A DNA stretch of 64,000 nucleotides from MGIIb-O1 sp002457595 (GTDB lineage: Archaea > Thermoplasmatota > Poseidoniia > Poseidoniales > Thalassarchaeaceae). Below are positions 35,401-43,883 of the stretch, piece by piece (position 1 is the first letter of the stretch; each line of letters begins with the position of its first letter). The notes beneath the pieces are model-generated. The model did no database searches, had not been told where the DNA came from, and saw only the letters and a list, made by a program, of their open reading frames with translations. The stretch is taken from contig JBJLBO010000001.1 in NCBI GenBank assembly GCA_045568115.1, positions 496,001 through 560,000 of the forward strand. The letters are read 5' to 3'. The translations under genes were made by a program, and so were the position numbers.

Positions 35401-35657
35401 GCTTAGATTACTCCGACGCAATAGCCGTGGTTGGGCGCTCCTCGGGACTTGCATTATTCGGTTCCGCGATTTCGGATATTTCTGGATTCCTGATTATTAT
35501 GCAGTCTAAAATGGGATTCTTTACAACCTTTGGATTATTCTGTGCCGTAATGATTGGATTAGCATTAATTGCAAGCATTATAATTGCACCCTCATTTTTA
35601 CAATTTAGGAAACATTGGAATAAATTCAATGTAGAAAAAATAGATTTGATAATCTAG
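32403..35657 (+). CDS. RND superfamily exporter (MMPL/HpnN-like)
   Basis: A 1084-residue transporter with the two-fold RND plan: an N-terminal helix, a large extracytoplasmic domain, about five helices, then the same again. Each half carries the sterol-sensing/RND hallmark in helix 4 (LALGIDDSLHVLHRYKEE and ISLGVGIDYVIHVIERFREE) followed by the SFTTIVAFL or SAISDISGFL helix. Members are driven by ion gradients and move lipids or other hydrophobic molecules. The start is probably TTG at 32403, since AAAGGATGA lies a few bases upstream. The gene belongs to a plus-strand run ending at the SOUL protein. Confidence 0.88.
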   Translation: MREIVNEVRDFSGLAETLIPNRKYSHFAVIVVSLLMLPGLAASQEPIDIESYDLESPELEAHAVMKTEFSSAGNIWGFGIFIRDSEEIGVQPSEVTQIADYRGDQNGVEIPVGGILNLTVLREIDLKSNYLKEHQLSNYYLSFASQISGQPILGVLDLTNEFRIFMSNQSLLTQPSINPETLKLEQPRTNWTDCGDLVCLSFDDENVTQGHIDLAAQRMANHSHGAFLRFLSSDRAFLPDSSSSVIGPIDGELELDGTITSKNWGPGRWSASSAWMILNIDKSAMEQDGWTFSWLEAKSEFGYTRDGVEFKTNPIEHSFQECKEGAENGDEPCSMEWMYLSIEESLRNTDNVTVTILLGESPNVEINRELLSSSFLLGLMAIAVIIILWLSLRRVSDVVLVGLGLVLSLMWMQGSIGWLMLLGEKYGFTLISRSQFSNLLPILVLALGIDDSLHVLHRYKEERRLGRDPEKSANESLSKVGRAIMLTSFTTIVAFLANLTSDIVALRSFGIEAGLGVLAAFILTGIWMPLLRLDMDQMLDSKGFDISEGDSTIHLIPKEWLAYVTEGAHRNAIPIILIVLLISSAAVPKMLSLEGDFQIDDFLDEDSDFAVGVSLVNERFEDGEPGYILVEGDIANPSIIEAISQIRINMNSHGEGDPNQISRIPSGEVELIALDQILMYTQAAMLWNMTAFNEAGWDHTIEDGGTGCEATRVFALSVNNWAYIPSLEDKSCLLFLYGYILIHGVPASGGYPELPPSITAEYLQSNDEIDPERTWLTVDGESPEYIRTSLRFGITSPEKFALVEPALEQLHSDLVPLQNLSRTPLSERSPIDSGFENQSFPVTWAIPTGDPIVRFIAADSMQDQMQETLVLGLFLCTLTLWWGFRTSRKNSVERKEVLLGLVPIGIISGMSWILFGINMLPFAILFSGLMVFYWGLDGFIYAMLTTIPITAIIIWLYAIVEIFGYGLNMVTVSIAAISLGVGIDYVIHVIERFREERAKGLDYSDAIAVVGRSSGLALFGSAISDISGFLIIMQSKMGFFTTFGLFCAVMIGLALIASIIIAPSFLQFRKHWNKFNVEKIDLII

Positions 35658-35668
35658 GATGTGAGTAA

Positions 35669-37057
35669 ATGCCAGAATATGAACACAATACAATAGTAAA
35701 AGCAGATTTAGAAAAAACATTCTCTTGGTTTGAAAATAATGGCTCGTTCAGACGATTGATGCCCCCTTGGGAAGTCTCAGAAGAAGTTCGTGCAGACGAC
35801 TCATTAACTGATGGTTCTCAACGTGTTTTTCGTTTCCCGTTCGGACCAATAAAAATGACCTGGGTTGCTGAGCATTCGGATTATAACCCACCAAATAGTT
35901 TCTCAGATCGCATGATTAAGGGGCCATTTCGATCATGGGAGCATGATCACCAGTTTACACATCAAAATGGAGAAACAACTGTTCGAGATCATGTCACATA
36001 CCAAGCACCATTTGGAGCTCTGGGAAACTTTGCTGATTCAATTCTTGGTGGACAACTAATGAGAAGAAGAATTGAGCGTATGTTCACCGCTAGAGAACTC
36101 CGACTGATTCGTGACCTTCAACGACATTCAGAATTTGAACATCTGCCACGAAAAAGAATTCTTATCGCGGGCTCTTCAGGACTAATTGGAACTCAACTAG
36201 TTGCTTTTTTGGACACTGGCGAGCATGATGTTTGGCGACTAGTTCGTAGAGAGGTAAGAGAGGGGGAGAAAGAAATTTCTTGGAATCCAAAGGATGAAAT
36301 TATTGACTCCTCGGAAATTGATGGCTTCGATATTGTAATCCATTTAGGGGGTGCAGGAATTGGCGACAAAAGGTGGACAAAGAAGCGGAAGGAAATTATC
36401 ATTGAATCAAGAAAATCATCAACCACGCTGTTATCAGATGCGCTAAGTCAAGTTCAGAACAAGCCTGATGTATTCATTGTTGCAAGCGCAATAGGATATT
36501 ACGGTGATAGAGGTGATGAAATACTCACAGAGGAAAGTAATCCGGGTGAAGGATTTCTCACTGAAACAACGATCGCATGGGAATCTTATGCTGATTCGGC
36601 ACGTGAAGCCGGAATTAGAGTAATCAATATTCGAAACGGTATCGTCTTGTCTGCAGTAGGTGGAGCATTAGGAAGAATGTTGCTTCCATGGAAGTTAGGA
36701 GCAGGGGGTTCAATAGGTAATGGAAAACAATGGATGTCATGGATCTCGATGGATGATGAAATCTATGCGATTCATCACCTAGCAATGAGTGAAAACACAG
36801 AAGGGGTATACAATTTGACTGCGCCAAACCCTTCTCAACAGAAGTCATTTGCAAAATCTCTTGGTCGTGTATTGCGCCGGCCAGCATTTGCTCCAATTCC
36901 AAAAATCTCAATGAGAATTCTCTTTGGAGAACTAGCCGGCCCGCTTCTGTTTGAAGGACAACATGTTTTACCAGATAGATTAAAGAAATCAGGTTACAAA
37001 TTCACTCATGAGAATCTCGAGGATGCTTTGAGAGATTCTCTTGGAATGTGGAATTGA
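35669..37057 (+). CDS. SRPBCC domain fused to TIGR01777-type sugar epimerase-like SDR
   Basis: Two domains in 462 residues. The first 155 residues form an SRPBCC/polyketide-cyclase-like hydrophobic-ligand domain (EHNTIVKADLEKTFSWFE...RVFRFPFGPIKMTW...VRDHVTYQAPFG). The rest is a YfcH/TIGR01777 extended SDR with the NAD(P) motif ILIAGSSGLIGTQLVAFL, IHLGGAGIGDKRWTKKRK, SAIGYYGDRGDE and the C-terminal DUF1731-like LFGELAGPLLFEGQHVLPDRLKKSGYKF. The natural substrate of this family is unknown. This fusion order is also seen in some bacteria. It follows the RND exporter gene by 11 bases, suggesting co-transcription. Confidence 0.9.
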   Translation: MPEYEHNTIVKADLEKTFSWFENNGSFRRLMPPWEVSEEVRADDSLTDGSQRVFRFPFGPIKMTWVAEHSDYNPPNSFSDRMIKGPFRSWEHDHQFTHQNGETTVRDHVTYQAPFGALGNFADSILGGQLMRRRIERMFTARELRLIRDLQRHSEFEHLPRKRILIAGSSGLIGTQLVAFLDTGEHDVWRLVRREVREGEKEISWNPKDEIIDSSEIDGFDIVIHLGGAGIGDKRWTKKRKEIIIESRKSSTTLLSDALSQVQNKPDVFIVASAIGYYGDRGDEILTEESNPGEGFLTETTIAWESYADSAREAGIRVINIRNGIVLSAVGGALGRMLLPWKLGAGGSIGNGKQWMSWISMDDEIYAIHHLAMSENTEGVYNLTAPNPSQQKSFAKSLGRVLRRPAFAPIPKISMRILFGELAGPLLFEGQHVLPDRLKKSGYKFTHENLEDALRDSLGMWN

Positions 37058-37098
37058 ATGAGCGATTGGATTAATTCCCTATTAGGAGAGGGTTAGTC

Positions 37099-37710
37099 AT
37101 GGGATTGGGTTGGTGCTGCTTTCGTAACTATGCTGGACATGCAAAAGAAATTGGTGGAGACGTGTCCTATGAATATCCCCGATTCTTTCTAAAACCTGCA
37201 AGTGCACACGTTGAAGCAGATGAAAATGGGAATAATTTCATCGAACTTTTGCGTGCTGACGAGCATATAGATCATGAGGTCGAGATGGTAATCCGCCTAG
37301 GTCCTAATTTGGAACCTGAAGCTATGTGTGTTGGTTGTGATACAACTAATCGAACTAGACAGACACATGCCAAAAACAAGCGTTGGCCTTGGACAGAAGG
37401 AAAGGCATTCAGAGGTAGTGGAGTACTTGGCACATGGGCTCCTTACAATGATACAATAATGCAAGTCAGTTTATCGGTTAATGGAGAAATGCGGCAGGAC
37501 GATTCAACTTCACTAATGATTCACAGCGTTGCTGATTTAATTGGACATCTCAAGGGCTGGTATGACCTTACTCCAGGGGACTTGATTTGGACTGGAACAC
37601 CAAAAGGAGTAGGGAAAATGCATGTTGATGATAGAGTTGAAGCAAGCTTAGTAGATGCTGCTGGTAATGTGATCAGTAAACTCTCAGCCATCTGCCGAGT
37701 AAGTGAATGA
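37099..37710 (+). CDS. Fumarylacetoacetate hydrolase-family protein
   Basis: A 203-residue FAH-fold protein of the FAHD1/YcgM group (acylpyruvate hydrolase or oxaloacetate decarboxylase). The fold's features are YPRFFLKPASA, metal-binding Glu residues in DHEVEMVIRLG, the GCDTTNRTRQTHAKNKRWPWTEGKAFRGSGVLG segment (an Asp/Asn replacement of the usual GYDWTARDLQ region), and DLIWTGTPKGVG near the C-terminus. The ATG at 37099 has a GGAGAGG ribosome-binding site. It sits between the epimerase-like and amidohydrolase genes. Confidence 0.86.
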   Translation: MGLGWCCFRNYAGHAKEIGGDVSYEYPRFFLKPASAHVEADENGNNFIELLRADEHIDHEVEMVIRLGPNLEPEAMCVGCDTTNRTRQTHAKNKRWPWTEGKAFRGSGVLGTWAPYNDTIMQVSLSVNGEMRQDDSTSLMIHSVADLIGHLKGWYDLTPGDLIWTGTPKGVGKMHVDDRVEASLVDAAGNVISKLSAICRVSE

Positions 37711-37740
37711 CTTCTTGTCAAGTGAGTAACTCGCAACTCC

Positions 37741-38997
37741 ATGAGCGAGGAGGGGCGACGCATTACGGATGCGTGGCTAATCGACCATGATGGAGTCACT
37801 CAGAAGGGAGATTTCATCCTCAATTCCAATGGTAGTTACAGCACTAGCAAAGGCGACGAGGATGTAATCGAGACTATTGATGGAAGTAACCGATTGATTA
37901 CACGTTCTTTCCAAAACTGGCACACACATCTCGCTATGACTCTAAACAGAGGGATGGGTGAAGGATTACCACTAATGGAATGGTTGGAAAAATCCATATT
38001 TCCTGTCGAAAAAAATCTCACACCTGAACTTATTGAGATAGGAACTAGAGCTGCTGCTGCTGAAATGATTGCAACAGGAACTACATTCGCCTGTGATATG
38101 TATTTCCACACCGAGACAATTGGCAATACATTGGCAGAATCTGGGGTAAGAGCAATTCTTTGTGGCCCGGTTACAGATGGTTTGACACCTAACTTTGAGG
38201 CGGGCTCAGGGGATGCTCTTCGACATATGGAATCACTAATCAAAGGAGAAGGGCCAAGACCTGGAAGGATAGAGTATGGTATTGGAACACACTCCGTTTA
38301 TGTTTGCGATGAAGAAATCCTACACAAGGCATCTGATTTAGCAAAGAAAACTGAATGCACACTTCAAATACACACCTCTGAAACTCGAAAGGAAGTGGCC
38401 GATTGCCATGCTGAAACTGGGATGTATCCCATCGAATATCTAGACTCACTAGATTACTTCACTGATGGAACTACTGTATGTGCTCATTGTGGATGGGTCA
38501 CTAAGAAAGAAATGAGAATTCTTGCGGGACACAATGCTCACGCTGTACATTGCCCTACCTCGAATCAAAAACTCGCTTGCGGTGGAACTATGTCGTATCC
38601 TGCAATGAAAGAAGCTCAAGTTGATGTTCGTCTTGGAACAGATGGTTCGGCTAGCAATAACTCTCTTGACATGCGTGCTGAGGCAAAGGCTGCTAGTTTA
38701 GTTCAGAAACATGACCACTGGAATGCTCGGGTGCTTGACCCATTGGAAACTTGGCAACTTGCAACTAAGGATTCGAAAGACTGGATCACTTGGAATTTAG
38801 ACGATATCAGAATGAGGCCATTTGGAAGAGATGGACGACGACTTCTAGCAAATGTCCTCTATTCAGGTGGTTCAGTATTGGATGTGTTTGTCGATGGTGA
38901 AGCATTGCGCCGCGATGGTTTGACCCTTACCTTAGATGAGAAGGCAGCTGCAGAGGCAATTGAGGTTGCTGCGACCGATTATTATTCTGAAATATGA
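37741..38997 (+). CDS. Amidohydrolase, 5'-methylthioadenosine/S-adenosylhomocysteine deaminase-like
   Basis: A metal-dependent amidohydrolase of the ATZ/TRZ/MtaD group. Metal ligands and active-site residues are visible: NWHTHLAMTLNRG (HxH), the LQIHTSETRKEV histidine, CAHCGWV histidine, and the DGSASNNSLDM aspartate with RLGT in front. Such enzymes deaminate MTA, SAH or related adenosine compounds, or cytosine-like bases, so the precise substrate is open. The usual GSLEPGKKADLVL segment near the C-terminus is missing or heavily altered, which is unusual. The ATG at 37741 is chosen. Confidence 0.85.
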   Translation: MSEEGRRITDAWLIDHDGVTQKGDFILNSNGSYSTSKGDEDVIETIDGSNRLITRSFQNWHTHLAMTLNRGMGEGLPLMEWLEKSIFPVEKNLTPELIEIGTRAAAAEMIATGTTFACDMYFHTETIGNTLAESGVRAILCGPVTDGLTPNFEAGSGDALRHMESLIKGEGPRPGRIEYGIGTHSVYVCDEEILHKASDLAKKTECTLQIHTSETRKEVADCHAETGMYPIEYLDSLDYFTDGTTVCAHCGWVTKKEMRILAGHNAHAVHCPTSNQKLACGGTMSYPAMKEAQVDVRLGTDGSASNNSLDMRAEAKAASLVQKHDHWNARVLDPLETWQLATKDSKDWITWNLDDIRMRPFGRDGRRLLANVLYSGGSVLDVFVDGEALRRDGLTLTLDEKAAAEAIEVAATDYYSEI

Positions 38998-39056
38998 ATG
39001 GTAAGAGTGCAGTCATTCAATAATATGCGACCTTTCGCACACTCGGGGTAAAGTGA

Positions 39057-39626
39057 TTGGATATTTTCGAAGGTAGGGTCTCATCCTCTGGATTCTCTAG
39101 TGGGAATCGAGTGGTAATCGGAGATTGGTATAATTCACCACTCGGAGAATTCACAAATGTCATGCTAGCTAAACCGGATGGAACTCGGATCTTATTCGCT
39201 CCGAGCAAGGAACATGCAGAGTATGTATCCTCTCTATATTCATTTGAGGAAGTTAAGATTATTCCAATTAATGTAGAAAGAGGAACTAACAAAATCAAAG
39301 TGGAGGCTGATGATTTAGTTGTAAATATGAAATGGAGAGGAGGGATAATACTTCCATTCCCTCGACCGAGATGGTTTATTGCCAAAATTGAAAATTTGTT
39401 TGCAGGATTTATTTTTGGTACTAAGACATACGGAATAACCAACAACGGGAGAAAAGAATGGTATTGTGTGAAAAAAATCTCCAAGATTCGGTGTGCGACT
39501 GCAGAATTAGGAGAAGAGGATCTTGGTGAGATGTCGGATTTCCAAATTAATGCTTGTTTTGGTTTTAGCGAGCCTCCAAGAAAACCAAGCTCAATTCGAG
39601 TAACATCTATGATTAGTAATAATTGA
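39057..39626 (+). CDS. Conserved protein of unknown function
   Basis: A 189-residue protein with no named domain. It opens DIFEGRVSSSGFSSGNRVVIGDWYNSPLGEFTNVMLAKPDGTRILFAPSKEHAEYV, a pattern that resembles uncharacterised actinobacterial proteins, so transfer is possible. The later half has a possible membrane-association hydrophobic stretch (NLFAGFIFGTKTYGIT) and ends basic. The start is TTG at 39057, with GGGGT a few bases upstream. It precedes the SOUL-protein gene by 16 bases on the same strand. Confidence 0.6.
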   Translation: MDIFEGRVSSSGFSSGNRVVIGDWYNSPLGEFTNVMLAKPDGTRILFAPSKEHAEYVSSLYSFEEVKIIPINVERGTNKIKVEADDLVVNMKWRGGIILPFPRPRWFIAKIENLFAGFIFGTKTYGITNNGRKEWYCVKKISKIRCATAELGEEDLGEMSDFQINACFGFSEPPRKPSSIRVTSMISNN

Positions 39627-39642
39627 TTGAGGAGAGATATAT

Positions 39643-40167
39643 ATGACTGAAACTCTAGAGGAGCCAAAATTTGAGAAAATAGAAGAATACCGTAGATTTG
39701 AAGTGCGACATTACTCAGATACAATTCAAGCAAGAGTTTCGATGAGTGATATTGATAGGAAAGATTCTAGCCAAGGTTTCAGGAAAATCGCTGGATACAT
39801 ATTTGGTAAAAATGAACATTCACAGCAAATTGCTATGACGGCACCAGTTCATCTTTGGAAAGAAGAAAATTATGGTATGATGGCATTCACCATGCCATCT
39901 GAGTATACAATCTCAGATCTGCCATTACCTAATAATTCTGAAGTTATGATAACAGAAGTAAAGGGACAGGTAATGGCAGCAATGAAATTTAGTGGTTTTT
40001 CCGGAAGAAAAAAGTGTTTGAGAAAAGTAAAGAAGTTGGAAGAGGGTTTGAAAATAGCTGGATATATCGCATCAGGAGAACCAATACTCGCTGTATATGA
40101 TAATCCAGCAACTACACTTCCTTTCATGAGAAGAAATGAGATTTTGATTCCACTCAAATGGTATTAA
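39643..40167 (+). CDS. SOUL heme-binding family protein
   Basis: A 174-residue SOUL/p22HBP fold protein. The family's landmarks are EYRRFEVRHYSDTIQARVSM, FRKIAGYIFGKNEHSQQIAMTAPV, the MMAFTMPSEY strand and VYDNPATTLPFMRRNEILIPL. SOUL proteins bind heme or porphyrins in eukaryotes and bacteria; in archaea their role is unknown. No dedicated heme-ligand residue can be pointed out from sequence alone. The end of the gene meets the antisense broken antiporter gene tail to tail. Confidence 0.9.
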   Translation: MTETLEEPKFEKIEEYRRFEVRHYSDTIQARVSMSDIDRKDSSQGFRKIAGYIFGKNEHSQQIAMTAPVHLWKEENYGMMAFTMPSEYTISDLPLPNNSEVMITEVKGQVMAAMKFSGFSGRKKCLRKVKKLEEGLKIAGYIASGEPILAVYDNPATTLPFMRRNEILIPLKWY

Positions 40168-40174
40168 TCGAGTA

Positions 40175-41343
40175 TTAAGGATGGAACAGGAAGGCTGCAC
40201 CTAAGGACCGCGTAGGTGCCAAGCAGCATTGCTCCTTCTAGCCAGTTCGATTTGCCGTCTGAAGCTATGATATTCACAATTAGTACGGCTAGGAATGCAG
40301 ATACAGTCTCTAGCATTCCCAAACTCGAAAGGTTAATGGTACATTCAATGCCCATGCCACGAGAACTCCATCATTGGAGCTACGAAAGACTGCGATCTGA
40401 GTTGATGAGCCCATTGAGATGGCAAAGGAGAGATCCATCTTGTTCCTTGCCCGCAACTGTACCACGGCGGTGAAGTGCTCGGCCGCGTTACCGAATAGAG
40501 GGAGTAGAATCACTCCAATGAATAAGTGGGGAAGGCCCAGTCCTTCATCCGAAGCAGCATGATTCTACCGAATGAACAAGAATCTCGGCCATCCAAGAAA
40601 CTAGAATTGTAGCGACAGACTAAGAGAATAATGGCATCACGCTTACGTCATCTCAGGCGCTTCATGGTCATGTGTCTCTGTAGCGAATAGATCCAGTGAG
40701 ACTTGAACTGGAAGTAAAGGAATAATCCGTACAGAGCAAAAGGAGTACGATTGCTGCTACGTGGCTTAGTTGCATGACGCCTTCTTCACCCTCGGTCTCC
40801 CCCTACCGGTTGAGTTGAATCACGGTTGGAATGATTAGTACAATCATCGCTAACATCATCAGTGAACCGTTCGAACTGACCTGAGTTTCAGAGAATTCTC
40901 TGCTCGGGGAAATTGATTCCCCCCCACAAAGAATGCCAAGACCCATCACGAGTAGTAGATTTCCAAGAATACTACCGATTAGGCTGGCTTGTACCTAGCA
41001 CCAAGTCATCGAGCTGTCTCTGTATCCAGCTTCCAGACCGGCTGCCTTGCGATGCTGTATAAATTGCGAGTAAAGCGATTATGCATCTCAGCAGCATTTC
41101 CAAAAGTTGCATTGAGTACAGTCCACCCAAGGATTCTGATGTATCAGAGCGCAATCTCCTCAGTTGCTCTACCCATCAAGAAAGCCAGTGGCATAATCGC
41201 TAGAAGCAGAGAACATGAAGGCCAGTGGACTCGTCATGCGCGATGTACGCGAAGTAGCAAGTTAGAGGGATTGCCAGAAGTAGAATATTCAGTTTTGTCT
41301 CTCGTGGATCCAACGCCTTCATCACACTGACCGACTCACTCAT
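40175..41343 (-). pseudogene. Shattered Ca2+/H+ antiporter (CAX family) gene
   Basis: No long frame exists, but CAX-family pieces line up in order on the minus strand across all three frames. They are: MSESVSVMKALDPRETKLNILLLAI (start 41343), PLAFLMGRATEEIA, VLNATFGNAAEM-IIALLAIYTA, LIGSILGNLLLVMGLGILCGG, LSHVAAIVLLLL, a His-rich ATETHDHEAPE loop, LLPLFGNAAEHFTAVVQLRARNKMDLSFAISMGSSTQIAVF, and finally DGKSNWLEGAMLLGTYAVL with a tail GAAFLFHP and stop at 40175. Both duplicated CAX cation sites (NATFGNAAE and LFGNAAEH) are intact. Many single-base indels separate the pieces; some are not in homopolymers. This is a recently dead gene or a local sequence-quality failure. Confidence 0.82.
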
Positions 41344-41426
41344 GTGCCTACGCGAGGGAAACAAACTGGTCAATGTTACGCTTCCCCATCGGTGCGTTCA
41401 TTCGTTCTTTACGGGGCGGAGGAATC

Positions 41427-41957
41427 GTGAGCACCCCCCCTAGGATAGCACTGACTGGGACACCAGGCACAGGAAAATCGACGGTTGCAAGGCTACTGAG
41501 TGCTTCTAGATATGATGTCATCAGCATAGAAGAACTAGCGGCAGAGGCGGGTGCTCTGGATGAAATCGATAAAACAGATAATGCTAGGCCTGTTGATATC
41601 GAATTATTACTCAAATATCTTGAAGAATCGTGGAAATCACCACCAGAAGAACCGGTGATAATCGATGGGCATCTATCACATTATCTTCCAACCGATGCCG
41701 TAGTGGTTCTTCGATGCGAGCCAGAAATATTGCGTACTCGACTTGAGCAACGCAACTATTCTGAGACGAAGATAATTGGTAATGTAGAGTGGGAAATCTT
41801 AGGAGGGGCGTGGAATGAAAAAGAAAGGAATTCTCCTTGGATGGAGTTTAATACAACCGAAAATAGCGTAGAAGAGGTAGTTGATGACATTCTCAATTGG
41901 ATTTCAGATGGCTTCAAACCAATGAGCCCTGAGGCAGTAATAGATTGGGTTGGGTGA
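41427..41957 (+). CDS. Adenylate kinase AK6/Fap7 homologue
   Basis: A P-loop kinase of the Fap7/AK6 group, which in eukaryotes and archaea helps mature the small ribosomal subunit and has adenylate kinase/ATPase activity. The P loop is ALTGTPGTGKST; the IDEI segment and DGHLSHYLPTDAVVVLRCEP correspond to the Walker B region (IDGHL), followed by the LRTRLEQRNYSETKIIGNVEWEILG lid. The frame is open up to an ATG at 41373, but the GTG at 41427 follows GGAGG by 4 bases and gives the family's normal N-terminus. It is 4 bases from the next gene. Confidence 0.88.
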   Translation: MSTPPRIALTGTPGTGKSTVARLLSASRYDVISIEELAAEAGALDEIDKTDNARPVDIELLLKYLEESWKSPPEEPVIIDGHLSHYLPTDAVVVLRCEPEILRTRLEQRNYSETKIIGNVEWEILGGAWNEKERNSPWMEFNTTENSVEEVVDDILNWISDGFKPMSPEAVIDWVG

Positions 41958-41961
41958 TTAG

Positions 41962-42642
41962 ATGTTTGAGAAAATGCGAGACACTTGGACAAAGGCCGTG
42001 CAGCCTATTGTTGTCAGACTCGGCAATTTAGACCCAGCAGTACTAACTTGGACCTCTCTACTAATTTCAGTTATTGCATTCTACTTACTTGCTACTGCAA
42101 CCGACAATGAATCAGGTGCAATGATGATTTTGGGTGCTGTAGCATTAGTATTGATTGCCGGAGTTTTCGATGCATTAGATGGGGCTTTGGCACGTCACCA
42201 AGGCACAGATGGACCATATGGTGATTTTCTTGATCACACAATTGATCGTATCGTCGATGTAGGAATACTTGTCGCAATTGGATACAATGCTGCATTAGTG
42301 TTAGACCCAATGGCTGGTTACGCCGCAGCATTGCTAACCCTTCTTGGTTCATACATGGGAACTCAGGCTCAATCAGTTGGATTGGGACGGATTTACGGCG
42401 GTTTCTCTCGAGCAGACCGTCTCGTCATAACTCTCGCTGGTCTGGTGTGGGCGGCTTGGCAAGTCGGAACAGGAGCAACTGGAATCGACATCGCTACAGC
42501 ACATGAATACGCACATTGGGCATTATTGGGCAATCCAGAACTTAACGGCATGACTCTTGCTTTAGCAGTATCATTTTGGGGTGGAGTTTACACTTTCATT
42601 GTTCGATTTATTGAAACAAGAAAACAACTTCTGGAACAGTAA
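41962..42642 (+). CDS. CDP-alcohol phosphatidyltransferase (archaetidyl-inositol phosphate synthase-like)
   Basis: A 226-residue membrane enzyme joining a CDP-activated lipid to a polar alcohol phosphate. The complete family motif DG-x2-AR-x8-G-x3-D-x3-D is read in DGALARHQGTDGPYGDFLDH and the following TID. About five or six helices surround it. The similarity to archaeal AIP synthase and its position next to Fap7, a frequent pairing in euryarchaea, suggest the inositol-phosphate acceptor, though this is inferred. The ATG at 41962 follows GGTGATTAG. Confidence 0.85.
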   Translation: MFEKMRDTWTKAVQPIVVRLGNLDPAVLTWTSLLISVIAFYLLATATDNESGAMMILGAVALVLIAGVFDALDGALARHQGTDGPYGDFLDHTIDRIVDVGILVAIGYNAALVLDPMAGYAAALLTLLGSYMGTQAQSVGLGRIYGGFSRADRLVITLAGLVWAAWQVGTGATGIDIATAHEYAHWALLGNPELNGMTLALAVSFWGGVYTFIVRFIETRKQLLEQ

Positions 42643-42657
42643 TCTGGACTCTAACAA

Positions 42658-42674
42658 TGGGCCCTTTGGGCCCA
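42658..42674. terminator. Perfect GC-rich hairpin upstream of second ftsZ (TGGGCCC-TTT-GGGCCCA)
   Basis: A 7-bp inverted repeat with a 3-base loop lies 16 bases after the phosphatidyltransferase stop and about 47 before the ftsZ start. No T tract follows, so the terminator label is tentative; it could be an mRNA-stabilising hairpin or an operator. Confidence 0.35.
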
Positions 42675-42720
42675 ATCAGTAGGGGAAGCATTATGCTTGC
42701 TTCAAATCGCAGGGGTGAAC

Positions 42721-43839
42721 ATGAAGCACCTTATCGATAGAGTACTGGAGCTTCAGGATGGGGATGAATCACCGGCTGCGCCGGTAGTTACGGAAACTGA
42801 TCCTGAACTCAAGGACCTGCTGCAATCCTTACAACCACGCATTCGAGTATTCGGCTGTGGTGGTTGTGGATCAAACACAGTCGCCCGCTTAGAATTGGAA
42901 GGATTATTCGATGGAGATTATGTCAAAGGAATGGCAATCAACACTGATGCACAACACCTTCTGAGAGTTGGAGTCGACAACAAAGTTCTGATTGGCCGCT
43001 CGGCTAGAGGAAGAGGAGCGGGAGGAGACCCAGAAAAGGGTGAACAAGCTGCATTTGAATCAGAAAAAGCTCTGAAGAAAGAAGTAGAAGATTGTGATTT
43101 AGCATTCATCACCGCAGGACTTGGGGGGGGGACTGGAACAGGTTCAGCCCATGTGATTGCTAGATTGGCTCGCTCTGAAGGGGCACTAACGATAGCTGTT
43201 GTAACATATCCTTTCCTTTCTGAAGGAGCCCTACGGCGACAAAATGCTGAGTGGGGATTAGAGCGATTGCGCGAAGTCTGTGATACTGTAGTAGTTCTTC
43301 CAAATGAGAGGCTATTGGAGGTTGATGGAGTACGCGACTTGCCACTAGATGCTGCATTCAGAGTTGCTGATGAACTTTTGATGCGCTCGATTGCTGGAGT
43401 GTCTGAGATGATTGCTAAGGAAGGTGTTGTAAACCTCGACTTCCAAGATCTACGTTCGGTCATGGAAAATGGAGGAGGCGTAGCAATGATTGGTCTAGGA
43501 GAGGCTAGTGGAGAAAATCGTCCAGAAGTAGCTACTAATGAAGCTCTTGAATCTCCACTTCTTGACATTGATATCTCTGATGCAAGAGGAGCACTAGTCA
43601 ATGTTGTAGGAGGTCCTACCTTATCTCTAGGAGATGCCGAACGTTGTGCCCAATTAATTCGAGATAGAATTAACCCATATGCTAGAATTATCTGGGGAGC
43701 TACAACAGATGAGTCCATGGGAGATGAAATTCGAGTTCTACTTGTATTGACTGGTGTGAAATCTGAACAAATACATGGTGCTGCTCTACATACTCAAATG
43801 AGGAACCTAAGAACTAGAACTGTTGAATTCGTAAACTAA
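42721..43839 (+). CDS. ftsZ: Cell division protein FtsZ (second paralogue)
   Basis: A tubulin-family GTPase of about 372 residues. Motifs are the nucleotide-binding VFGCGGCGSNT, GRGAGGDPEKG, the tubulin signature GLGGGTGTG, and the T7-loop equivalent NLDFQDLRSVM with acidic activating residues. It differs from the first FtsZ (5.3 kb) in the N-terminal extension and C-terminus. The ATG at 42721 has a GGGGTGA upstream; a GTG at 42715 and an ATG at 42697 are in frame. It lies directly before secE-spt5-ribosomal genes, the euryarchaeal arrangement. Confidence 0.95.
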   Translation: MKHLIDRVLELQDGDESPAAPVVTETDPELKDLLQSLQPRIRVFGCGGCGSNTVARLELEGLFDGDYVKGMAINTDAQHLLRVGVDNKVLIGRSARGRGAGGDPEKGEQAAFESEKALKKEVEDCDLAFITAGLGGGTGTGSAHVIARLARSEGALTIAVVTYPFLSEGALRRQNAEWGLERLREVCDTVVVLPNERLLEVDGVRDLPLDAAFRVADELLMRSIAGVSEMIAKEGVVNLDFQDLRSVMENGGGVAMIGLGEASGENRPEVATNEALESPLLDIDISDARGALVNVVGGPTLSLGDAERCAQLIRDRINPYARIIWGATTDESMGDEIRVLLVLTGVKSEQIHGAALHTQMRNLRTRTVEFVN

Positions 43840-43883
43840 TCAATTTATTACTCTACTATCGCTGAAATCAAAGTGGCGATGCC

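Noticed and set aside
39017..39733. A 238-codon minus-strand frame over the unknown gene and start of the SOUL gene
   Set aside because: It overlaps the well-defined SOUL protein and has a Leu/Ser/Ile-rich composition typical of an antisense frame, while the plus-strand protein has ordinary composition and a likely ribosome-binding site.
42918..43718. A 266-codon open frame antisense to the second ftsZ
   Set aside because: It mirrors the codon pattern of a well-conserved FtsZ gene, has low-complexity Ser/Pro-rich composition and no ribosome-binding site.
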